Of a stretch of DNA of 6,706 nt, positions 1 to 6,373 are shown one piece after another. The notes beneath the pieces were generated by a model, which was not told the origin of the DNA, ran no database searches, and saw only the letters and a program-made list of their open reading frames with translations. A program made the translations under genes and the position numbers. The DNA is from Sulfurovum sp. GTDB lineage: Bacteria > Campylobacterota > Campylobacteria > Campylobacterales > Sulfurovaceae. The stretch is from positions 1 to 6,706 of the forward strand of contig SOIK01000118.1 in the NCBI GenBank assembly GCA_004377245.1. The letters run 5' to 3'. Position 1 is the stretch's first letter. Each line of letters begins with the position of its first letter.

Positions 1-396
1 GGATACAACAACGATGGTACAGAGAACCGTGGCTATCTTCTAAAAACGTCTACCAGAAAAGTAAAGATGCCTACAGTTGAAAAGTTTGATGAAGCATCAG
101 CACTTGAAGGTGAGATCGTTTATAGATGTAATCCAGCAAGACAATTTAATGACTTTACAGATAAAGCACATGAGATCTTTGAGCCATTTGCACTCTATGC
201 CAGTACAGCAAAAGCTGAGGAGCTGGGTGAAAAGGTAGAAGTAGTATTTGAGAATGGAAGCATTATTGTAGATGTCATTGCCGATGATAAGATCGAAGGT
301 GATATCACAAAACTTTCAGACTTTAAAAGTGCTCAAAATGTATATGGTCTCTTTGGTGAGTCTAGATATAAAACAGTAACAATGAGAAAGGTGTAA
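1..396 (+). CDS. nuoG: NADH-quinone oxidoreductase subunit G, C-terminal part (5' end outside window)
   Basis: This is the 3' end of the large iron-sulfur subunit of the complex I peripheral arm, which passes electrons towards NuoI. The frame is open from base 1 to the TAA at 394-396, giving 131 visible residues. The ATG at 67 is therefore an internal methionine, not a start: codons upstream of it continue the same frame without a break. Visible residues 40-59 (VYRCNPARQFNDFTDKAHEI), and the beta-rich stretch that follows (about 64-105), resemble the molybdopterin-dinucleotide-binding-like C-terminal fold of NuoG and its molybdoenzyme relatives. The N-terminal [2Fe-2S] and [4Fe-4S] domains would lie upstream and cannot be checked. 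The stop is one base before the nuoH ATG, which matches the standard G-H order. Family assignment rests mainly on this context plus the weak domain resemblance. Confidence 0.87.
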   Translation, partial: GYNNDGTENRGYLLKTSTRKVKMPTVEKFDEASALEGEIVYRCNPARQFNDFTDKAHEIFEPFALYASTAKAEELGEKVEVVFENGSIIVDVIADDKIEGDITKLSDFKSAQNVYGLFGESRYKTVTMRKV

Positions 397-397
397 T

Positions 398-1429
398 ATG
401 GAAACAACACTCGTAGAAAATTTACCAGAAGTTACAGCAGCAGGTGTGCTTATTAAAGCAGTCATTATCATGGCAGTGATCTCTGCTATTGCTGGATTTG
501 GTACATATATCGAAAGAAAAGTACTTGCATTTATGCAAAGAAGGTTAGGACCTATGCACGTAGGACCTTATGGCTTGCTACAACTTGCAGCAGATGGGAT
601 CAAACTCTTTACCAAAGAGGATATCGTTCCACAAAATGCAAATAAATTTATCTTTATGATAGCACCTATTATTACAGCTGCAACAGCATTTATTGCACTC
701 TCTGCAGTACCTGTTTTTCCAGACTTTACTATACCTGAGTTTATTCCATTACTGGGTGGAACGTTTGTTCCATCGATTGCAGCAGATTTAAATATTGGTA
801 TTTTGTTTGTACTGGGTATGATGGCAGCTGGGCTTTATGGTCCTCTCTTGGCAGGTATGTCACAAGCCAATAAATGGGGTATCATCGGTGCAGCAAGAAC
901 AGCAGTACAGTTCTTGAGTTATGAAGTTGTAACAGGACTTTCTATTTTAGCACCAATTATGATCGTAGGTTCACTCTCATTTGTAGACTTTAACAATGCA
1001 CAATCAGCAGGGATCGGTTCATGGCTCATCTGGCAGCAGCCTGTAGCATTTGTACTTTTCCTTATTGCAGGATTTGCAGAGACGAACAGAACACCATTTG
1101 ATTTGCTTGAGCATGAAGCAGAGGTTGTTTCCGGATACGCAACAGAGTATGCGGGGATGAGATGGGGTATGTTTTTCATTGGTGAGTATGCCAACATGAT
1201 CACTGTCTCTATTATTGCAGCGATCGTATTCCTTGGTGGATACAGTGAAGGTACGCTTGGTTGGTTAACTATCATCTTGAAAGTTGGATTCTTCTTCTTC
1301 TTGATGTTATGGGTAAGAGCATCTTGGCCGCATGTAAGACCAGATCAGTTGATGTGGCTTTGTTGGAAAGTTTTAATGCCAATAGCATTGATCAATATCT
1401 TGATCACAGCTCTAGTGATATTGGTATAA
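398..1429 (+). CDS. nuoH: NADH-quinone oxidoreductase subunit H (quinone-chamber membrane subunit)
   Basis: NuoH (ND1 family) is the membrane subunit at the foot of the peripheral arm. It forms much of the quinone-binding cavity and begins the charged axis to the pumps. The 343 residues are full length, with about eight membrane segments. Family motifs are clear: ERK at 39-41, then RRLGP at 48-52 and LQLAADGIKLFTKED at 61-75. Residues 228-236 read AETNRTPFD... followed by an acidic loop with E238, E240 and E242, and GYATEYAGMRWG at 246-257. Near the C-terminus, RASWPHVRPDQLM (307-319) and WKVLMP are also typical. The loop reads LLEHEAE where E. coli has QPEAEQE, but all three glutamates are kept. 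The ATG has an AAAGGTG ribosome site at 387-393, inside the end of nuoG. Ten bases separate its stop from nuoI. Confidence 0.97.
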   Translation: METTLVENLPEVTAAGVLIKAVIIMAVISAIAGFGTYIERKVLAFMQRRLGPMHVGPYGLLQLAADGIKLFTKEDIVPQNANKFIFMIAPIITAATAFIALSAVPVFPDFTIPEFIPLLGGTFVPSIAADLNIGILFVLGMMAAGLYGPLLAGMSQANKWGIIGAARTAVQFLSYEVVTGLSILAPIMIVGSLSFVDFNNAQSAGIGSWLIWQQPVAFVLFLIAGFAETNRTPFDLLEHEAEVVSGYATEYAGMRWGMFFIGEYANMITVSIIAAIVFLGGYSEGTLGWLTIILKVGFFFFLMLWVRASWPHVRPDQLMWLCWKVLMPIALINILITALVILV

Positions 1430-1439
1430 GGGAGCAGGT

Positions 1440-2063
1440 ATGAGTTTAGAACAATTTAAAAACAGAAATGTAGGAACACAAAACTACAAAACACTTGACT
1501 TGGGTGAAACACCTACAAGTGGTTTGGATCGGTTTAAACAAGTAGCAAAAAGAACCTTTAAAAGGGAACTTTTTGTAGGTCTTTATGTCACAATGAGAGA
1601 GATGATCAATGCACTTTTCCGTGGAAATATGCATACAGTGAAGTATCCATTTGAGAAACTTCCTATCTCTCCAAGATATAGAGCCATTCATGATATGCTT
1701 AGACTGCTTGAGAGTGGTCACTATAGATGTATCGGGTGTGGTCTTTGTGAAAAGATCTGTATCTCTAACTGTATTACAATGGATACAAGATATGATGAAA
1801 ACCAACGTAAAGAGGTCAGTGAATATACGATCAACTTTGGTCGTTGTATCTTCTGTGGGTATTGTGCAGAAGTGTGTCCGGAACTTGCGATTGTACACGG
1901 ACCAAGATATGAGAATGCTTCTGAGCAGAGAGCCAGCTTCTCACTTTTTGAAGATATGTTAACGCCTATAGATCAGCTTAACTTACAACAAGAGTATGAT
2001 GGATTTGGTGCAGTGTCTCCAAATGCTGATGACAATATTAAAAAAACGCCACTAGCGTATTAG
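1440..2063 (+). CDS. nuoI: NADH-quinone oxidoreductase subunit I (two [4Fe-4S] ferredoxin-like subunit)
   Basis: NuoI carries the two [4Fe-4S] clusters that hand electrons from NuoG to the N2 cluster and quinone site, on the cytoplasmic side against NuoH. The two cluster motifs are visible in 207 residues. The first is C97-x2-C100-x2-C103-x3-C107, the second C136-x2-C139-x2-C142-x3-C146-P. In 8Fe ferredoxin folds, the fourth cysteine of each motif usually ligates the other cluster. The first motif lacks the proline that normally follows its fourth cysteine (it reads CISNC). C111 aligns with a cysteine also present in E. coli NuoI. The segment before the first cysteine is about 96 residues against roughly 59 in E. 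coli. It includes a basic, amphipathic-looking region (31-60) and PRYRAIH (78-84). The C-terminal tail (about 170-207) is polar. A GGGAG site at 1430-1434 is five bases before the ATG. Confidence 0.97.
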   Translation: MSLEQFKNRNVGTQNYKTLDLGETPTSGLDRFKQVAKRTFKRELFVGLYVTMREMINALFRGNMHTVKYPFEKLPISPRYRAIHDMLRLLESGHYRCIGCGLCEKICISNCITMDTRYDENQRKEVSEYTINFGRCIFCGYCAEVCPELAIVHGPRYENASEQRASFSLFEDMLTPIDQLNLQQEYDGFGAVSPNADDNIKKTPLAY

Positions 2064-2069
2064 GAGGAG
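2062..2069 (+). promoter_or_regulatory. Strong Shine-Dalgarno of nuoJ
   Basis: AGGAGGAG begins inside the nuoI stop codon (TAG at 2061-2063) and ends five bases before the nuoJ ATG at 2075. It is the closest match to the anti-Shine-Dalgarno consensus in the window, and it confirms the nuoJ start. It suggests nuoJ is translated efficiently on its own and does not depend only on ribosomes leaving nuoI. Confidence 0.85.
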
Positions 2070-2074
2070 TAGAT

Positions 2075-2638
2075 ATGTATGAAATAGTAGCCTTTTACCT
2101 ATTTTCGGCTTTAACAATAGGACTTTTCCTCGTGACAGTGTTGAGTAAAAATGTACTCTATGCAATGACATCACTTGCAGCAGGGATGGTATTGATCTCA
2201 GGATTCTTCTTTATTTTGGGTGCAGATTTCTTGGGTGCAGTGCAACTTGTCGCATATGTAGGGGCGATTATGGCTCTCTACTCATTTGCAATGATGTTCT
2301 TTGATGCAACAAGAGACATCAAAGAGAAAAATACAAATCCCGCATTGGTATTTTTACTTGGTGGTTTGAGTGCAGTGGTATTGGTACTGATGTTTGCAGC
2401 ACCGATTCACAGTGATGCGATCCAGGCACTTTACCCTATGCATGAAGGTGTAGGTAATGCACAAGATGTAGGTATCATACTTTTTACAAAATATCTTGTT
2501 CCGTTTGAAGTAGCGGCACTAATGTTACTCGTAGCGATGATTTCAGGGATCATCCTTGCAGGTAAAAAAATGGATCAGAGTCTCACTGAAGATATGAGTG
2601 CAGATGATGAAATCTTGACACAAAAGGATGAAAAATGA
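2075..2638 (+). CDS. nuoJ: NADH-quinone oxidoreductase subunit J (ND6 family membrane subunit)
   Basis: NuoJ (ND6 family) sits between NuoH and the pump subunits. In solved complex I structures its third membrane helix has a pi-bulge implicated in coupling. The 187 residues match the usual length (E. coli about 184), with five predicted membrane segments. The hallmark of the third helix is visible as GAVQLVAYVGAIMAL at 54-68, with the Y61-V-G-A core. The last helix region runs from about 134 (IILFTKYLVPFEVAALMLLV) to 162. The C-terminal tail after about residue 165 is polar and acidic, ending TQKDEK. The gene overlaps nuoK by four bases (ATGA), a typical translational-coupling arrangement. 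A run of seven A's at 2564-2570 reads in frame as Lys-Lys-Met and does not disrupt the gene. Confidence 0.96.
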   Translation: MYEIVAFYLFSALTIGLFLVTVLSKNVLYAMTSLAAGMVLISGFFFILGADFLGAVQLVAYVGAIMALYSFAMMFFDATRDIKEKNTNPALVFLLGGLSAVVLVLMFAAPIHSDAIQALYPMHEGVGNAQDVGIILFTKYLVPFEVAALMLLVAMISGIILAGKKMDQSLTEDMSADDEILTQKDEK

Positions 2639-2937
2639 TAGGTCTTTCTCACTACCTTATCGTCTCAGCACTTATTTTCTCTATAGGATTAATAGGTGTA
2701 CTAAGAAGAAGAAATCTTTTAATGCTTTTCTTCGCAACAGAGGTTATGCTTAATGCAGTCAATATTGCATTTGCAGCGATCTCACACTATTATAATGACT
2801 TAGCAGGTCAAATGTTTGCATTCTTTATCATCGCTATTGCAGCGAGTGAAGTGGCAGTTGGACTTGGTCTTTTGATCGTATTGTATAAAAAATACGGTAC
2901 TCTTGATCTTGATGATCTTGCAAGTATGAAGGGGTAA
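2635..2937 (+). CDS. nuoK: NADH-quinone oxidoreductase subunit K (ND4L family membrane subunit)
   Basis: NuoK (ND4L family, related to MrpC) is a three-helix membrane subunit carrying two buried glutamates essential for proton translocation. Both are present in the 100 residues: E36 in FATEVMLNAVN and E72 in ASEVAVGLGL. They have the same numbering as in E. coli NuoK, and the length is also standard. The RRR at 24-26 in the cytoplasmic loop before the second helix is a family feature. The start ATG overlaps the nuoJ stop as ATGA. AAAAGGA at 2622-2628 lies six bases upstream, so both coupling and an own ribosome site are plausible. The stop TAA at 2935-2937 touches the following nuoL start. 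Confidence 0.97.
   Translation: MIGLSHYLIVSALIFSIGLIGVLRRRNLLMLFFATEVMLNAVNIAFAAISHYYNDLAGQMFAFFIIAIAASEVAVGLGLLIVLYKKYGTLDLDDLASMKG
2928..2934 (+). promoter_or_regulatory. Ribosome binding site of nuoL, bearing on start choice
   Basis: GAAGGGG lies in the last codons of nuoK. Two ATG codons follow back to back, at 2937 and 2940. The gap from the site to the first ATG is only two bases, unusually tight. The gap to the second is five, the normal range seen at nuoI and nuoJ. On spacing alone the second ATG looks better. The first would overlap the nuoK stop as TAATG and could be reached by reinitiation. Confidence 0.6.
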
Positions 2938-4835
2938 TGATGGAAAATTTAGTATATATAGCACTCTTTGCTCCGTTTGCAAGTTCAATGTTTGCGGCTC
3001 TTTTTGGGATGAGCCCAAGACAGACATTTGTAGGGATCGTAGCCTCTTCGCTACTTTTTATCTCTTTCGTTGCTTCAGCAATATTGGCATACCATGTCTA
3101 CAGCACAGGTACATCCATACATGTAACAATGATGGAGTGGATCTCTGCGGGTGACTTAACGATTCCATTTGGATTCCTTGTAGATCAAGTCTCTGTAACG
3201 ATGATGACAGTAGTTACTTTGGTTTCTACAGTGGTTCATATCTACTCTATCGGGTATATGGATCATGATAAGAGTTTCAACAGATTCTTCTCTTACCTTT
3301 CAGCATTCGTTTTCTCTATGATGATCTTGGTCATGAGTGATAACTTTGCCGGTCTCTTTATCGGTTGGGAAGGTGTTGGTGTCTGTTCTTGGTTACTTAT
3401 TGGTTTTTGGTATCACAAAGAAGATGTTACAAGAGAAGAAAATCCTTCTATCTCTCCATCATGGGCAGCAAACGAAGCGTTTATCGTAAACCGTATTGCT
3501 GACCTTGGAATGCTGGTTGGAATTTTCATTATTTACTGGAATGTAGGTTCTCTTCAGTATGATGTGGTTTTTGCTGATCTTCCTAATTTAAGTAGTAGTG
3601 TTTTAAATGCTGCTGCTCTTGCGCTCTTTATAGGTGCAATGGGTAAATCAGCTCAATTCCCACTCCATACATGGCTTACAGATGCGATGGAAGGACCTAC
3701 ACCGGTTTCTGCATTGATTCACGCAGCAACGATGGTAACAGCAGGGGTATTCTTGGTTATTAGAGCAAATCCGATTTTCTCTATGACACCTGAAGTAAGT
3801 TTCTTTATCGCGGCACTTGGTACTTTTGTAGCATTCTTTGCAGCTTCTATGGCACTGGTTAACAGAGACCTTAAGAGAATCATTGCATTCTCTACACTCT
3901 CTCAGTTGGGATATATGTTTGCAGCAGCAGGTCTTGGCGCTTATTGGATCGCACTATTCCACCTTGCAGCACACGCATTCTTTAAAGCGCTTCTCTTCTT
4001 GGGTGCAGGTAACGTGATGCATGCAATGGATGATGAGCTTGATATCTTTAAGATGGGTGGACTTAAGAAAGCAATGAAGTGGACTTATATCTATATGGGA
4101 CTGGCATCATTGGCTCTTGCAGGTATTCCTGTATTTGCAGGGTTCTTCTCAAAAGATGCCATCATTGAGACAGCATTTAATGAAGGCACTTATGTGTTGT
4201 GGGCTATCTTGGTGATTACTGCCGGTATGACAGCATTCTATAGCTTTAGACAAGTATTCCTTACCTTCCATGGTGATGAAAGATATAAAGAAGCAGGGAT
4301 CCATCCGCATGAGATGTACAAGTTTGTACTTATCGCAATGTCACCACTTGCAGTATTGGCAGTGATTGCCGGTTTCTTCATGGGTGGTTTCCAAGAATTT
4401 GTTACTAAACTTTTACCAAACTATGAGATGAGTCATCATACCCATGAACTGATTTGGTACCTCACAGCAATTGTACTTGTATTTGCAATCGGTGGTATAT
4501 GGTTGGCATATAAGAAGTATGCAAAAGGGCTTAAAAGAGATGAAAAACTTGAAAATAGTTTTGTCTATAAGCTTTTAGCAAACCAATATTATATTCCAAA
4601 TTTTTATGAAGCGTTTATTACAAAACCGTATGCGATGATTTCAGAAATGATGTGGAAAAATGTAGATATGAAGATAGTAGATGCAACAGTAGATGGTATT
4701 GCTAAGCTTATCTATAAAAGTGGTGATGGCTCTAGAAAGATGCAAACAGGTAACCTTTCAAACTATCTAAATTGGATGGCTATTGGTGCAGTATTACTCT
4801 TAGTAGTTGCAGCCCTCTCAGCGATGCTAGGTTAA
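2937..4835 (+). CDS. nuoL: NADH-quinone oxidoreductase subunit L (distal antiporter-like pump)
   Basis: NuoL (ND5 family) is the distal antiporter-like subunit that moves ions across the membrane. Its long C-terminal lateral helix braces the other pumps. The 632 residues compare with 613 in E. coli. Pump residues are in place: E145 (GWEGVGVCSW), D189 (NRIAD), K237 (MGKSAQFPLHTWL), H262 (ALIHAATMV), H342 and H346 (FHLAAHAFF), K350 and K406 (FFSKD). They correspond to E. coli E144, D178, K229, H254, H334, H338, K342 and K399. The amphipathic lateral-helix region is about 530-600, followed by a last membrane segment at about 612-630. Position 180 is Glu (SWAANEAF) where E. coli NuoL has Lys169. 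The protein starts Met-Met, and the second ATG (2940) has better ribosome-site spacing. Eleven bases separate its stop from nuoM. Confidence 0.97.
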   Translation: MMENLVYIALFAPFASSMFAALFGMSPRQTFVGIVASSLLFISFVASAILAYHVYSTGTSIHVTMMEWISAGDLTIPFGFLVDQVSVTMMTVVTLVSTVVHIYSIGYMDHDKSFNRFFSYLSAFVFSMMILVMSDNFAGLFIGWEGVGVCSWLLIGFWYHKEDVTREENPSISPSWAANEAFIVNRIADLGMLVGIFIIYWNVGSLQYDVVFADLPNLSSSVLNAAALALFIGAMGKSAQFPLHTWLTDAMEGPTPVSALIHAATMVTAGVFLVIRANPIFSMTPEVSFFIAALGTFVAFFAASMALVNRDLKRIIAFSTLSQLGYMFAAAGLGAYWIALFHLAAHAFFKALLFLGAGNVMHAMDDELDIFKMGGLKKAMKWTYIYMGLASLALAGIPVFAGFFSKDAIIETAFNEGTYVLWAILVITAGMTAFYSFRQVFLTFHGDERYKEAGIHPHEMYKFVLIAMSPLAVLAVIAGFFMGGFQEFVTKLLPNYEMSHHTHELIWYLTAIVLVFAIGGIWLAYKKYAKGLKRDEKLENSFVYKLLANQYYIPNFYEAFITKPYAMISEMMWKNVDMKIVDATVDGIAKLIYKSGDGSRKMQTGNLSNYLNWMAIGAVLLLVVAALSAMLG

Positions 4836-4839
4836 GGAG
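4834..4839 (+). promoter_or_regulatory. Shine-Dalgarno of nuoM
   Basis: AAGGAG overlaps the nuoL stop (TAA at 4833-4835) and ends seven bases before the nuoM ATG at 4847, supporting that start. The surrounding 11 bases are identical to part of the nuoJ leader, which is probably no more than a shared strong ribosome-site context. Confidence 0.75.
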
Positions 4840-4846
4840 TAGATAG

Positions 4847-6373
4847 ATGGATAATATTTTAAGTGTATTAGTATTTTTCCCGGCAATCGCAGGATTGTTA
4901 GGGTTTGTTGTTCATAAAGATAGTGCTAGAGCATATGGTATCACAGTAGCTGCCATAGAGTTCTTCCTCTCTTTATGGTTATGGTTCAGTTTCGACTCTG
5001 CAAATGCAGGGATGCAGTTTGTAGAGATGATTCCTTTGATCCCGGATTTTGGTGTGAGTTATTACATAGGTGTTGATGGTATTTCGTTGTTTATTATTAT
5101 TATGGCAGCATTGATGACATTGATAGGTATGATGAGTATGAGTGTCACAAAAAACATTAAAAATATGATCATCACACTCCTTTTCCTGGAGATGACGATG
5201 ATAGGTGTCTTTGTAGCACTTGATGCGATCATCTTCTACCTTTTCTGGGAGCTTTCACTGGTTCCGATGCTTTATATCATCGGTGCTTGGGGTGGACCTC
5301 TTAGAGTCTATGCCTCTATTAAGTTTTTCCTCTATACTTTTGCAGGATCACTTATCATGTTGGTAGGTATGCTTTTTGTAGCGTATGTGTACCATAACCT
5401 TACAGGTGTATGGAGTTTTGCGATCACAGATTGGTATGCCTTGGTATTACCAGTTGATTATCAACTCTGGCTCTTTGCCGCATTCTTCTTTGGTTTTGCG
5501 ATCAAGGTGCCAATGTTCCCTTTCCATACCTGGTTGCCTTATGCCCATGGTCAAGCACCAACTATCGGTTCGGTGATACTTGCTGCCGTACTCCTTAAAA
5601 TGGGTACCTATGGGTTTGTGAGATTCTCACTTCCTATGTTCCCGGATGCATCTGTAATGATGATCACGCCTATTGCTGTGATCGCTATTATTATGATCAT
5701 CTATACAGCGATGGTAGCTTATGCGCAAAAAGATATAAAACAAGTGATTGCTTACTCTTCTGTTTCACACATGGGTATCATTATGCTTGGTATTTTTGCA
5801 ATGAATGCAGAAGGTATTGGTGGTTCAGTTTTCCAAATGCTCTCACACGGTATCGTATCAGGGGCTCTGTTTATGCTTGTAGGTGTTATCTATGATAGAA
5901 GACATACAAAGCTTATGAGTGAGTTTGGTGGGTTGGCTTCAGTCATGCCTAAATACGCTGTTATCTTTGGTATTATGCTGATGGCTGCGGTTGGATTGCC
6001 GTTGACGATTGGTTTTGTTGGAGAGTTCCTTGTACTTCTTGGTTTCTACCAAATATCACCAATTATGACTATCTTAGCAGGTACATCTATTATCATTGGT
6101 GCTATCTATATGCTTGCAGTGTATAAAAAGAGTTTCTTTGGTCCTATTACGAATGAAGCAAACAAAACACTTAAAGACCTTGATAGAAAAGAGACATGGT
6201 CATTGGTACCATTGGTACTTATTGTCATTTGGTTAGGGATTTATCCTAAGCCGGTATTAGAGCCTATCGATAACTCTGTAAAAGCGATGTTAGTCTTTAT
6301 GGATGAGAAGGCAATCACACAAGAGGCTAAAGATATGATAAGAGTGGCAAAATCAAGTAAGGGAGGTGTCTAA
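4847..6373 (+). CDS. nuoM: NADH-quinone oxidoreductase subunit M (central antiporter-like pump)
   Basis: NuoM (ND4 family) is the middle antiporter-like pump of the membrane arm, with about 14 membrane helices. The 508 residues match the usual length (E. coli 509). Functional residues are visible: E135 in LFWELSLVPM, K220 in AIKVPMFPFHTWLPYAH, K251 in LLKMGTYGF and E393 in GFVGEFLVL. They correspond to E. coli E144, K234, K265 and E407, so the proton path appears complete. The segment HGQAPTIGSVILA (234-246) has Gln rather than the Glu of many homologues, but E. coli also has Gln there. The C-terminal tail after about residue 475 is polar and ends KSSKGGV. Its last codons contain the nuoN ribosome site, and its TAA overlaps the nuoN ATG by one base. 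Confidence 0.97.
   Translation: MDNILSVLVFFPAIAGLLGFVVHKDSARAYGITVAAIEFFLSLWLWFSFDSANAGMQFVEMIPLIPDFGVSYYIGVDGISLFIIIMAALMTLIGMMSMSVTKNIKNMIITLLFLEMTMIGVFVALDAIIFYLFWELSLVPMLYIIGAWGGPLRVYASIKFFLYTFAGSLIMLVGMLFVAYVYHNLTGVWSFAITDWYALVLPVDYQLWLFAAFFFGFAIKVPMFPFHTWLPYAHGQAPTIGSVILAAVLLKMGTYGFVRFSLPMFPDASVMMITPIAVIAIIMIIYTAMVAYAQKDIKQVIAYSSVSHMGIIMLGIFAMNAEGIGGSVFQMLSHGIVSGALFMLVGVIYDRRHTKLMSEFGGLASVMPKYAVIFGIMLMAAVGLPLTIGFVGEFLVLLGFYQISPIMTILAGTSIIIGAIYMLAVYKKSFFGPITNEANKTLKDLDRKETWSLVPLVLIVIWLGIYPKPVLEPIDNSVKAMLVFMDEKAITQEAKDMIRVAKSSKGGV
6361..6366 (+). promoter_or_regulatory. Shine-Dalgarno of nuoN inside the end of nuoM
   Basis: GGGAGG is coded within the final Gly-Gly-Val region of nuoM and ends six bases before the ATG at 6373. 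It fixes the nuoN start at the TAATG junction and indicates translational coupling of M and N. Confidence 0.8.

Noticed and set aside
67..396. A separate small 109-residue gene starting at the ATG at 67
   Set aside because: The frame is open back to base 1 with no stop, and the preceding residues continue the same protein. No ribosome site precedes this ATG. It is the NuoG C-terminus.
919..1275. Antisense open frame of 118 codons opposite nuoH
   Set aside because: It lies wholly within a strongly conserved gene, resembles no family I know and has the composition expected from the complementary strand of membrane-protein codons.
1261..1443. Small sense-strand frames inside nuoH, nuoI and nuoM (1261-1443, 1651-1962, 5385-5576)
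   Set aside because: They are in alternate frames of clearly conserved genes, with no domain resemblance.
1446..1898. Antisense open frame of 150 codons opposite nuoI
   Set aside because: It lies within nuoI, is rich in Thr, Phe and Cys as expected from reverse-complement codons, and has no recognisable domain.
2040..2046. Seven-A runs at 2040-2046 (end of nuoI) and 2564-2570 (end of nuoJ) as possible slippage or frameshift sites
   Set aside because: Both read in frame as Lys-Lys in intact genes. No meaningful alternate-frame product follows, and such runs are expected in AT-rich DNA.
5546..5587. NuoM HGQAPT segment with Gln instead of the Glu seen in many homologues
   Set aside because: E. 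coli NuoM also has Gln at this place (SQAPTAGS), so it is within normal family variation.
2937..6373. Similarity between nuoL and nuoM as a possible recent duplication
   Set aside because: They are the ancient antiporter-family paralogues found in all complex I operons. Their motifs and lengths are clearly distinct.
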